NCBI RefSeq assembly: GCF_027943255.1
Contig: NC_072896.1
Location: 39,396,501 to 39,460,500, forward strand
Direction of reading: 5' to 3'
Length of the DNA: 64,000 bases
Source of the DNA: Anastrepha obliqua
Taxonomy: Eukaryota > Arthropoda > Insecta > Diptera > Tephritidae
The notes under the pieces were generated by a model. It ran no database searches. It had not been told where the DNA came from and saw only the letters and a list, made by a program, of their open reading frames with translations. Positions 54,941-64,000 of this stretch are shown here, in pieces. Each line of letters opens with the position of its first letter. Position 1 is the first letter of the stretch. Position numbers and translations under genes: made by a program.

Positions 54941-55255
54941 CTAATCTAAAAGGTAACAATAATATTCCGAATTTATTGTTTTACCAGTTTGCAAATAATC
55001 CACAAACAAAATTCTCTTCGCATCCCAAAAATCGGATGCTACCACATTCTTGAACGATTTCTGGACACGAACTCGATTAGGAGCCGAAGAACCAGGTTCA
55101 CACCACTCTTCAGCCCCTTGTTTTGATTTAGGATCATGTTGATAGACCCAAGTCTGATCCATAGTGATGAATCGACGCACAAAATTCACTTTATCCTTTC
55201 GAAAACGCTTTAAATATTGCTGAGAAAGTTGCATTCGAAGCTCGGTGTGAGCCTT
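54941..55255 (-). pseudogene. mariner transposase fragment (middle)
   Basis: Frame ending 54941 reads QLSQQYLKRFRKDKVNFV, RRFITMDQTWVYQHDPKSKQ, EEWCEPGSSAPNRVRVQKSF and WDAKRILFVDYLQTGKTINS, the first half of a mariner catalytic domain of SETMAR-like type. MDQTWVY stands where MDETWVY is expected; the first catalytic D is kept. It stops in YYCYLLD before the second aspartate. The N-terminus is replaced by RTE sequence in the same frame (see next feature). Terminal repeats not found. Confidence 0.85.
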
Positions 55256-55960
55256 AGCTTCCTCCACAATTTCACTCCATGTATCTCGGTCTATAGCAAT
55301 ACTACGGTAGTTTGTCGCTCCTTTGCTTCTTAGATCGTTCTCAATGTCACCTAACCATCTTCTCCGCCAAACGCCCTATTCGCTTTTCACCAAACGTGCA
55401 TGCATCCAAAGCTTTGCGCGGTATTCGTTCATCTGGCATTCGGCAAAACGTGTCCTAGCCATAAGATGCGCTGCAATTTAACAAAGCGCACAACGCTTTC
55501 ACCCTGCACGAATTCCTCTAGCTCGTTATTATATCTGATGCGTTATTTTTTTCGTACTGGGCCCAGTATACTTCTCAGTACGCACGGTCTTGGATAGCAA
55601 TCGTTGTATCATCGGTTTTAATGAGAAGCAGTCCTGGATATTTAATTTGATATACGCTTTCATACTTACGATCTTGCGAGGTATTTCATTTTGCTTTCGT
55701 TTAGTAGTGCTTGAAATACTTTTTTTAGAAGATTCATACTTTTTGCGAGGACTACCAGGTTGTCAGCAAAGCCGTATATTTGGGAAGTTTTGGTGATCTC
55801 TAATGAATCAACGTCTTTAAATGCATAGTCTAGGATTAGATTGAATACAAAGCCTGACAACACATCTGCCTGCTTTACTCCTGTTTCAACTCTGAATAAA
55901 TCAGACGCTTTGTCTCGTAAGGAGACTTTGGAAGAGGTTTCAGTTAGGGATCCCAATCCT
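55245..55960 (-). mobile_element. RTE-like LINE reverse transcriptase fragment fused to mariner
   Basis: Frame 55956-55666 gives FRVETGVKQADVLSGFVFNL, KTSQIYGFADNLVVLAKSMN: the active-site box FADD is FADN and the VKQGD motif is VKQAD, so it is catalytically dead. Thumb pieces with stops follow (LSKTVRTEKYTGPSTKKIR; RILWLGHVLPNAR near 55460). At 55370-55250 an open frame reads WRRRWLGDIENDLRSKGATN, YRSIAIDRDTWSEIVEEAKA, the RTE C-terminus, and runs without a break into the mariner frame at about 55250. On the other side it meets an RNase H LINE at about 55960. Confidence 0.83.
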
Positions 55961-56301
55961 CTCCTTTCGCGGGCACACTACCTCACAGATCACTTGTCTG
56001 GCCAGCTCGTCGGCTTCGCAGTTTCCAGCAATGTCACTGTGACCAGGTACCCAGATTATCTTTATATCGAAGAATTCTGATGCAATCGAGAGAGAGACCA
56101 GGCATTCCCTGACCAGTTTCGAAGCCAGTCAGCTGCTTCTTTAATTGCGGCCACTTCTGCTTGGAACACACTGCAGTGATCCGGTAGCCTGAATTTGAGT
56201 TTGATGGGAAGCTCTTTGCAGAATACTCCTCCTCCAACCCTACCGTCCAGCTTCGAGCCATCCGTGAACAGGTTAACTAGGCAGTTGTTCTTCTCAAACA
56301 T
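55961..56301 (-). mobile_element. RNase H domain fragment of a LINE
   Basis: Frame 56301-56062 has VNLFTDGSKLDGRVGGGVFC (first D), LPDHCSVFQAEVAAIKEAAD (E), and after a frameshift IKIIWVPGHSDIAGNCEADE, LARQ. The middle D block is lost. It breaks off at about 55960 against the RTE piece. Confidence 0.82.
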
Positions 56302-56346
56302 TATTCTTCTCTTGATCTGCCCCTCAAATTAATTTTCAATAAATCG

Positions 56347-56818
56347 TTGCCCTTTGGTATATTTATCGATGAATGGAAAATGACAGTTGTTACTCCAGTT
56401 TTTAAAAGTGGTAAAAAAATTCACGTCCGCAATTACAGATCAATCTCAAAACTCTCGTCAGTATCTAAACTAGTTGAAAATATTGTCAAAGACAAGATGA
56501 ATTTTACAGTTAAAAGTATCATATCTCCATACCAGCATGCTTTTGTTACAGGTAGATCCACAGTTTCTAATTTAGCTTTTTCAGCAAGGCAACAGATCGA
56601 CTGTATCTGCTTGAACTATGCATACCCTTATGATCTTAAGTTACTGTTTATAACATTCGTTCAAAAAGTTTTTCTTAAGTATGCCTTCTCTTCCCTGAAT
56701 TTATCTGATCTTGTCCCGTCATATAAATCTTGCCTACTTCTAATTAAACTCAAACAACTAGAAAGTAGACGACAGATTTCGTTTTTGCCTTTTTTGTTTA
56801 ATATTATCAGGGACGATG
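56347..56818 (+). mobile_element. jockey-like LINE RT, fingers joined to C-terminal end (internal deletion)
   Basis: One open frame of 158 codons. It opens with FIDEWKMTVVTPVFKSGKK and VRNYRSISKLSSVSKLVENI, continues ISPYQHAFVTGRSTVSNLAF (RT fingers, early palm), then passes directly into FVQKVFLKYAFSSLNLSDLV, SYKSCLLLIKLKQLESRRQI and SFLPFLFNIIRD, the C-terminal motif of the same proteins. The palm with the YxDD box is missing without frame loss, so the deletion was in frame. It ends at 56818 where RTE sequence begins. Confidence 0.85.
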
Positions 56819-56821
56819 GAT

Positions 56822-57090
56822 AAGTCACATGCTTTGAAAACCGCCAGATAGCATCACGAGGATGGAACTTGACTGGAACCCGTAAGGGAGCAATGGTCGT
56901 CCAAAAAACACTTGGAGAAGGTCAATGCTGCGCGAATTAGCAAATGGTGACATCATATAGGACGGCGCAAAAACTGCAGCCCAGAGCCGTGTACGATGGA
57001 AGAGTCTTGACGAGGTCCAATGCTCGGTCTCTACCAGGTCTTTACGTAATAAATATCTGTTCCATTTGACTAGGTTCCGAACAATTATTC
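56822..57090 (+). mobile_element. RTE-like LINE 3' end
   Basis: The plus strand reads SHML-stop-KPPDSITRMELDWNP, then GSNGRPKNTWRRSMLRELAN and DGAKTAAQSRVRWKSLDEV. This follows the family order GHxLRKPxDSxTRxALxWNPxGxxxxGRPxxTWRR and the final AKxxAxxRxRWxxLVxAL. It is the same segment as at 3270-3440. Three stops. The opposite-strand frame 56825-57121 is a shadow. Confidence 0.8.
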
Positions 57091-57099
57091 CAGCAATGC

Positions 57100-58595
57100 T
57101 CCTATTGCTCGCGCTCTTCATGAACTCAATGAGATCTCGAATAGTATTGAATTTGATTTTACTTTAACTTATCTAAGGGGACTTATTACTTATTGTAAAA
57201 TGCAAAAAAAAAAAACTAAGGAGGGAATCTCAGTGATTCTAAATATGTTCAACTTGGTCAGTATTTCAATATTTCCACTTTTATGAGGCATAATTATAAT
57301 TGTTAGCAGCGAATCTTGCTCGATAACTTTGTTATTGTTTTCACCTGAAAATTTTCTATCAAGTGAGCCAAGCAGAAAAGTGGCGAATAGAAGAGGCCGG
57401 TTGTTTCTTTTTAGGTTGCTACCATTCTGCAACAACGGTGATCTCGTACACTTGAGTATTTTGCTATAAATTTTTAGCATTTTCTGCTATTCTGCAATTA
57501 TGCAAGACATAGACAATCTCCCTAATACTAAATCAGTAGAAAATTAAATGTAAATGAATACAACCTTAATGTGTGTGCCCGCTAGTGAATGCAATCAAAA
57601 TGAGCGTACACGCAGTTAGGAGTCACCATAAATCAACACCGCATCAAAGCTGAAATGGCGGGAGGATCTACAAAATAGCAGAAGAAGCAATGACGTGCTT
57701 GGGGCGGCATGATTGTGGTGCAATGCCAACAAGCAAACAAATCTGTGTACATACATACATATTGTATATTTACATATCTATAGATACCCTACGCTGCCAC
57801 ATAATCCAATTCCATCCAATCTCAACCAATCAGTTCTGAACCAGTAGCCAACAGTGGTCTGATGGTGAGAACACTTTGTGTTGCCAGGCTGGTGGACTGG
57901 GTCACTACTGGTTGTGCGGTGGTTGTTCGCTTAATTGGGTAGATTGACGACTGTTTAGTTACTGGGCTTACTGAATAGCTGCCGCGGCATTGCTCTTTCG
58001 CTCGTTGGTGGCAACATCGTTTTTCCGCTGCGAAATTGTGTCTGATTATGCAAATATTTACGTCTGGCAGTGTCATTTTACCAGTAACACACACCAAAGC
58101 CAGCGGCTGTTTAAAATACAGCAGTATGCCTGGGAACATATACGAATGGATGCATATGCATCTACATATGTATGTACTATATATATGTGCCTGTGAGTTC
58201 CTTGCCTCTTCTGGGACTGATGCTGCGGCTGCTGCTGCTGCTCTTGCCATTGTCAAACGAACATTTCTCAGTGCTGCTTTTGTGCTGTGAGTTTGGATGT
58301 GGATACGTCCGTATGTGTGTGTTTGCTAACGCCACGCACCAACATAAATTATTTTATCATTTAAATTTTGGTGGTAAATTCTAATTAGTATAGCATGAAC
58401 CTTGTCGCTTGCTTTCAATTAAAACTCTCATAAACTTGTATCAGTAACCACTCGCAATATATGCCACAATGAATATTTACATGAATAGGTTGGTTGGGTA
58501 GCATACCTTGCAGGGAAATCCACTGGTTTTTTGAATATAGGAGATTTGAGTTACTTCTTCGGTAGTTTGGAACCGGTATTGCATTCATTAAAACA
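57100..58595. other. Mostly unique sequence, nothing recognised
   Basis: Contains CATA/TATG microsatellite near 57745-57785 and 58140-58190, and a GCTGCGGCTGCTGCTGCTGC run near 58220-58240. Frames at 57190-57480 and 57822-58256 show no family motifs; the alanine run of the latter comes from the GCT repeat. Like 35853-38090 it is repeat-poor. Confidence 0.4.
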
Positions 58596-58599
58596 ATAA

Positions 58600-58918
58600 A
58601 AAATAATAACAATTGGCGCGAACACTTCTGTTAGGTGTTTGGCCGAGCTCCTCCTCTTTGCGTCTTGATGTTGTTTCAAAAATGGAGGGGCCTACAATTT
58701 TAAGCCCGAACAATTTTAATTTGAACAGCAAATGGTTTTTATGAGGACCTTTTTCATGGCAGAAATACACTTGGAGGTTTGCCTTTACCTGTCGAGGGAC
58801 GGCCGCTATTAGAAAACACGTTTTTCATTTTGCTGTTTCTTGCACGGAGGTTTGAACTTACGCACTCTCGAATGGTAGTCACGCACTAGGTCACTAGGTG
58901 GCTAAGGCGACCACCAAT
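58600..58918 (-). repeat. SINE copy, near full length
   Basis: AACAATTGGCGCGAACACTT, TTGGCCGAGCTCCTCCTCTT, GGACCTTTTTCATGGCAGAA, GACGGCCGCTATTAGAAAAC and AATGGTAGTCACGCACTAGG are the reversed SINE in order. The head is present but decayed. Confidence 0.82.
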
Positions 58919-59199
58919 ACAATACCAAAGGTTTTTGTTTCAAATAAGATCTGAAAAACGTAGAAGATTAGAAAATTATGAGAAAAAAAGCCTACCTCTT
59001 GACAACACACGAATGAGCCCCGTGCTCGGGAACAAGGTTATTATTGACAGTCATAATTTTAAAGATGAGAAATGCTTCGCCTGATTAGCAACTACAATAA
59101 ATCCAGGTGACAATATCAGCCCTAAAATCAAGCAAAAATTTCTCTTACTAAGAGGTATTTTATTTCATATTTCATATTCTTTTAAATTATCACCAAAAC

Positions 59200-59654
59200 C
59201 TCCCCCCCCCCCCCCACTGGCTCCGATTTTTTTTTTTTTTGATTTTTACGTTGCCAGCGCGTTTTTGAAGCAAAAAGTGCGATTTTCACTGATTTTTTCG
59301 CTGTATAAGTGGAAACCGCCCTTAACGTAAAACAAAAAAGTGAAAAATCTCTCAGTGGGGGGAGGTATTTTATATATAGAAGTTGTATACCAAATTTGAA
59401 AAGAATCGGTTAAATATTGTTGAAGTTCTAATAGTCACGGACTTTGAAAAAGTGGTTTCGAGAAAAACGCGTAACGCTCCGCTCCAAACGCTCGCAGCTG
59501 TCGCAGAGGAGTGGGGACAAAAACGTCTATAACTCCAAAAGTTTTGCTTCGATTGAGCTGAAATTTTGGGACAATATTTTTGAGATGATTTACTATAAGA
59601 AAAAGCTATTTCCAAAAAATCGATTTTTTGAAAGTCAAATCCTAGACCCCTCCC
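59200..59654. repeat. Repeat ending in CCTCCC-TTAA, related to the TTAA elements
   Basis: The right end reversed reads GGGAGGGGTCTAGGATTTGA after TTAA (59655-59658), followed by CAAAAAATCGATTTTTTGG. The MITE at 6803 also has CAAAAAATCGATTTTTT at its end, and both share AAAGTGGTTTCGAGA internally (here about 59447-59463). A C-run of about 15 at 59202-59216 with CACTGG, and CAGTGGGGGGAGG near 59352-59364, form an inverted pair. No matching left TTAA end was found, so the copy is truncated or composite. Confidence 0.5.
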
Positions 59655-59749
59655 TTAAGTCTCTACTTGCAAGAACTGTACAGGCTAGAAACATCATATA
59701 TTTACTTAAAAGTAATGTTTGCATGGTAGAACAAAAGATGGGAAAATAA

Positions 59750-60385
59750 ATATTGGTGGAGAAGTCTTTAGATACTATTTAACTCAGTAAGAGCCTTCGG
59801 AATAGGGGCAAAGTTACGGTAGTTTGCTTTGATGATTTAACAGTTTTGATGTTATGGTAAATGCATAGTAGAACCATGAAGTTTCTAAGGAACATTAAAG
59901 CCAATCTGTTCAAGAACTTCGGAGCAATCAACAGAACCACAAATAACATCAAAAAAAACATCAAGTACTGAAGGGGGCGTCTGTTGGTGTGGGAGCCCAG
60001 ATTTATTAGAATGCACTGTAGGGTGAAAGTGGATTAAAAATATTAAAAGGTTGCAGAACGAATCGAATTAAATTTCGTTGTACCCTTTGAGTAATATTTG
60101 AATGAGAGGCATAGATTTAATTGCAAGCCAAAGATGTATATTCCCGCTTAGAACGAACTCGGGAGTTATATAAAATTTCCTCACATAGCGCCTCAGAAAT
60201 GCTAAATTAGCATAAGCCATCGTCAATATATGAATAACATGATCTAAGAGTGTAAAACTGGACTCAAATGTCACGCCTAGATCAGAAGGCTCTTTAACTT
60301 TAGAAGGAACAACATTTGAGAAAGCAAAAATATTCAGATTTTTTGAAAAAGTGACATAAAATCATTTCTTTATTTTAAGTGAAAG
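59750..60385 (-). mobile_element. jockey-like LINE RT, thumb to C-terminus, degraded
   Basis: The minus strand reads NLNIFAFSNVV, KEPSDLGVTFESSFTLLDHV, ANLAFLRRYVRKF (60274-60160), then after shifts SVLDVFFDVICGSVDCSEVL and EQIGFNVP. The order DLGVxFDSxFSFxxH, LGFxxRxxxxF, LxxxxxGxxDSxELLxxIxFNVP is that of jockey elements. The YxDD box is upstream and lost. Confidence 0.68.
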
Positions 60386-60769
60386 CTTATTTTGGGTACT
60401 CCAAGCGACAAGGAAGGTACTAAGGAAGCATCCGATTGGCAACTAACTTCAGTAAACAGTTTTAGAGGATAATAAAATAGGATCAATAACACTATAAACA
60501 GGACCTACTCTCCTGTGGGACGCCCGAGATGGCTACAAAAGTGTAAGGCTTAGTGTATTTAATTTGTACAAACTGCTTTTTTTTGCAAATATAAGAACGT
60601 GGAAAGCTAAGATAAGTGCACAGGTTCGAATATCCATGAATGAAACACCAAAGGAATGAAAAAGTATTTTTTAATAGCTTCGAGTGTCGAGCATCATCCC
60701 AGAGGATCACAACTGAAATTTAATAATTATTTAGGTTTTTTTTTATTTACCTAAAATATAATTGGTGCT

Positions 60770-61215
60770 TTTATGAAGTCAAGGCGCATTGCCATAGTGG
60801 TGTGGACCATATTCAAGTGGTCTATTGTGCTTGACTGGAATCCTCATGGTTTGGTTTTATATCACCAATGGACTTAGAGTCACCTCTCCTGGTGGAGTGA
60901 GCCTTCAGCTCGCAAAAAAAACATACGCCTGTTTCTAGAAGTTCTCGTTTCCTGAAAGTATAACGAATACAACAATGCCCGTGTAGTATCCAAGGAGAGT
61001 TGCATGTTCTATTCAGGACTAGGAGCATACTTCACGGTCTTTTAGAAGATAAATTATTTTGTCTGCCTTTGACAAATTTCATTTCTATATTGGGAACGAT
61101 CTTTCAAAGTTCGGCTCACGGATAGCCGCACCAGTCTAACCATCGGCAAGCTTCGATCCATCTGTGTACTGAATTTTTAAGCCAGGGTAAATGTATGTAT
61201 TATCTGTTGCCTGTA
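60770..61215 (-). mobile_element. RNase H LINE remnant
   Basis: IQYTDGSKLADG, stop, TGAAIREPNFERSFPI (about 61175-61085) is an RNase H start with its first aspartate. Further on, WILHGHCCIRYTFRKRELLE and VCFFCELK (60985-60905) match the TGHCxIR...CxFC end region. The middle of RNase H is deleted. Confidence 0.62.
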
Positions 61216-61815
61216 TCGCGGGATTTAACATATACATATATGTTGAAATTTTTAGAGATCTTTGACGCAATTTTTTTTATATTTAAAAATTGCACTACAG
61301 AATGTATAAATTTCAATTATGTGCTGCATTTTCGTATGTGCTGAAAAATTGCTGTGGCTTAGGTCCGAATTTCTACTGCGACTTAGTAATTGGGAAGAAA
61401 AGCACTCCTACAAGTGCCTTAGGTGCATCCGTGCGGCAGGTTTTTAACGCTATTTTCAACGCACTTCAATCCCAGCAATTCACCTAATTTAGTTCTTGTA
61501 GTTCTCTACCTTGTTTTGGCCACCATGTTAAGAAAGCGCATTTGACTATTGGTTTTAAAATAATAGTGAATTACCAATAAGTCATTCTTAGGGATAGAAT
61601 CTATGTTACTTCCTTAGAGAGACATATCCTTGTATTCTCTAAAATAGGCGCTATCTTAGATAGTTTGCGTGAATCTCACGACGATTGTCGTTCTCGGATT
61701 TTTAGAAAGCCCTTTATTGTCGCACCACTTTTAGATGATTTGCAGGTCACGCTGCATGGGACTCAATATTGTTTCCATATATTTTCTTTAGATGCAGATC
61801 ACCACAACGTATGCA
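61216..61815. other. Nothing recognised
   Basis: No assignable pattern. Confidence 0.35.
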
Positions 61816-61819
61816 TAGT

Positions 61820-62535
61820 ATTGGCTGCCAAAATCGCCTAATATTAACTCGAAAACAGTAAATGAATATATCGACGTTTTGACAGAACTATCACAGTACT
61901 TTGTAATAAACTTGCTCTGGCTGCCAGGTCATAGAGACATAGAAGGCAACTGCAAAGCAGATGAACTGGCGAGATTAGGGACTGCATTACCGATCCAACC
62001 AGACAAAGCGAGCATACCCAAACCTTTAGCAACTTGCAAGATGCTTATAGATAACACACTATCAGTGCTGCCAACAGGCTATGGTATCAGTCCCTGTCCT
62101 GTGCAACTAGTAGAATGACATGGTCGGAATGGAACCGACTAAACAGGGAACACATGAGAAATCTTCTCGAGGTCCAAACAGGGCATTGTCTGATTGGCAG
62201 GCATGCCAGTAGACTGGGAGCGCCCTATAACGACTATTGCAGAAGCTGTAACGACTTCGAAGAAGAAGAGACTGTAGAACACTTTCTATGCAGGTGCATG
62301 GCTCTGGATAGAAGAAGGTTCAATATTTTAGGAAAAAGCTCTATGAATAACTTGACAGAAGTAGCCAACATAAAAATAACAAGTCTTGTTAGATTTATTA
62401 AAGCCACAGGTTGGTTCAATGAGGACGATGTAGAGTGAGGAGAGGGGACAGCCTCGGTGGTATCACAATGGGTCTAGAGCAGGCCTAGGTGTATCAAACG
62501 ACAACCACTATATCTACCTACCTACCTATTGGCTG
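61820..62535 (+). mobile_element. RNase H LINE C-terminus and 3' end
   Basis: Frame 61879-62118 has FVINLLWLPGHRDIEGNCKA and DELARLGTALPIQPDKAS, the last RNase H block. A frameshift near 62080 leads to frame 62115-62438: WSEWNRLNREHMRNLLEVQT, GHCLIGRHASRLGAPYNDYC, RSCNDFEEEETVEHFLCRCM, GWFNEDDVE and stop. The 3' UTR has GGTATCACAATGGGTCTAGA and ends in CTACCTACCTACC near 62525. It is a relative of copies A and B but clearly a different family member. Confidence 0.87.
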
Positions 62536-63475
62536 CCAAGCCCTTGTTACTCAACATGATAGAATGATTTCCGCTGAGAGTAATAATTCGATTTGTTTGT
62601 TCCATCTATTTAGTTCCATGCTGAGTTTGCTCGTCTCATGCATGCATAACATCCAACGATTAAATCTCGAGTTTATGATTCTGCTTAGCATGGCCTGTTG
62701 CACTGCCTAATAAGACGTATAGTCGCAAGCTCTCAAGGTGTATTGAGTTACCGCGTGCAACCTAGTTACATTTCATACATCTTCTCTCGTACTATCTTAG
62801 TATGTCTTTAAACCATATTTTGTGAGTCCAGTTATTATTTATTATTTAGCCACGATTTACACCACATCAGCACGCTCATCTGAAATATTTTTGGACTGGG
62901 TTTTAGTACCCCGAAAATTAACTGATGGTATCGTTCATTTCACATGCACCAGTTTTTGAGTGTAATTGATTTTATTATTTAAAGGCATAACGTGGGGTTA
63001 GCTTGCGGTCATAAGGCACCGAGGTTTGTCTGTTTAGAAAGAACAACATCGAAAACGGCTAGACGTGGTTTCATGCGGATTTTCACAGCTTACTAAAAAT
63101 AGATTTATATATATATATTTTTTTTTATTAATTTAAACATTAAGCAATTTATATACATAAATCATGATAATGGGGCGATCTTGAAGAGCGCCAAGTTCCA
63201 TTTTTGATGGAAATAACTGACTGGGTATGAAGAGCCGTGTCATTGTGAGGCTGATTTTATAATTTTTTTATGTTTTATATGGTTTGAAGAGCTGTACCTC
63301 GTTTGAGTCGCGGTACGTAGGTATTTGGCTGAATTATCGCCCTGGCAGACGCGTTGGAGTGGCTCGACAAACGACTGCTGTTGGTTGGTTGATTGGTTAA
63401 AGTGGTGATTCTTCCAGAATCCAACTAGCGCTTCCGCATCATTTTGTTGCCACATCCTCGTTACCAACTTGTTTA
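62536..63475. other. Non-coding; right part may be 3' UTR of the next LINE
   Basis: A TATATATATATATT run lies near 63107-63120. The minus frame 63467-63240 (MVTRMWQQNDAEALVGFWKN) follows the LINE coding end and may be its 3' UTR. Nothing else recognised. Confidence 0.35.
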
Positions 63476-64000
63476 ACAGCTATTTACAGCAAGACTATAT
63501 CCAGTCTGTGCGGTTTGGAACCTTATCAGGTTGTTGACGTCTAAGCGAGGCAGTTGCTCGAGACTCTCGAACAGCGGTTTGCCTAGGGTTAACATTCTGT
63601 CCTTCCATAGGACAGGGCATTCACAGAGGAAATGGAAGATGACCGCCTTTTTCTCCGGTTGTTTACAATTGTGACAGTATGTGTTGTGAGGGATACCCAT
63701 TTTGGCTGTTTGTTCTCCGATAGACCAAAAGCCAGTTATGACTGCTGTTAGTCTCCAGGCGTCCCGTCGTTTGATTCTTATTAATGCCGACGATTGCTTG
63801 AGGTTGTAGGTGGGCCATAACGTTTTGCTAATTTTGCATTTCGTCTGATCTTTCCGCGTACAATCCGCGATTCGAAGGTAGTTTTGAGAAATTGCATTTT
63901 TGACTGCACCTAATGGTGTGAATACCGATTCTGCAAGAGCGTTGTTCATGGCAGATCCCCCTTTTGTTCATCTGCTTTTTCGTTACCTCCAATGTTCCGA
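63476..64000 (-). mobile_element. RNase H LINE C-terminus, continuing past the right edge
   Basis: Frame 63949-63473: KCKISKTLWPTYNLKQSSAL, RRDAWRLTAVITGFWSIGEQ, TAKMGIPHNTYCHNCKQPEK, KAVIFHFLCECPVLWKDRML, and a normal stop. The TGxWxIG...YCxxCxxxEKxxxxxHFLCxCP pattern is the C-terminal knuckle of RNase H LINEs. The frame is open to the window edge except for its start, so the upstream RNase H and RT may lie outside the window. Confidence 0.83.

Noticed and set aside
57822..58256. 144-codon minus frame starting MTMARAAAAAAASVPEEA
   Set aside because: The alanine run comes from a GCT repeat, and the rest has no domain or conserved composition. No splice support.

Overview
The window reads as AT-rich, repeat-dense nuclear DNA of a higher dipteran, most likely a tephritid fruit fly. 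The basis is the mix of mobile elements: mariner-superfamily transposases of DD34D, DD37D (maT-like) and DD41D (rosa-like) type, Tc1-like, piggyBac, PIF/Harbinger and Mutator-like transposons, RNase H-bearing, jockey-like and RTE-like LINEs, a tRNA-derived SINE, and CATA/TATG microsatellites. Almost every long open frame belongs to a mobile element, and most are broken. I computed no base composition and ran no searches, so the species is inference.

Host gene. Two short exons appear to belong to one host gene on the + strand, a voltage-gated calcium-channel alpha-2/delta subunit. Exon 1 (2443-2552) carries the start codon, a signal peptide and a GTAAGT donor. Exon 2 (39996-40077) follows a strong acceptor, joins in phase and encodes the alpha-2/delta N-terminal motif. 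The 37.4 kb between them is therefore one intron filled with transposons. I found no third exon, so 40078-64000 is probably the next intron.

Layout. 0-5 kb: LINE copy A, upstream/5'UTR sequence, exon 1, RTE and RNase H LINE pieces, a SINE. 6.8-9.75 kb: a TTAA-flanked element with long inverted repeats that hosts a dead piggyBac, then an RTE 3' end. 10.5-18.5 kb: three DD41D copies, a Tc1-like relic, LINE pieces and a tandemly duplicated RTE segment. 19-26.3 kb: LINE copy B (inverted relative to A), SINE pieces, and a mariner inserted in a LINE RNase H domain. 27-39.4 kb: RT and endonuclease fragments, PIF/Harbinger, SINEs and a 714 bp TTAA MITE. 40.3-44.4 kb: LINE pieces, a maT relic and an apparently intact DD41D transposon (43064-44377). 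46-51.5 kb: jockey, RTE, an internally deleted mariner, a DD41D N-terminus and another LINE. 52195-53712: a Mutator-like element with a 9-bp target duplication, FLYWCH domain, arrays of an AAAATTCTGC motif as inverted arms, and a 157-bp palindrome. 54.9-57.1 kb: a junction pile of at least five element pieces. 58.6-64 kb: a SINE, a TTAA-type repeat end and four more LINE fragments.

The only genes likely to work are the host exons and the DD41D transposase at 43181-44263. The rest records repeated insertion, truncation and decay inside introns. The least familiar object is the Mutator-like foldback element at 52.2-53.7 kb.
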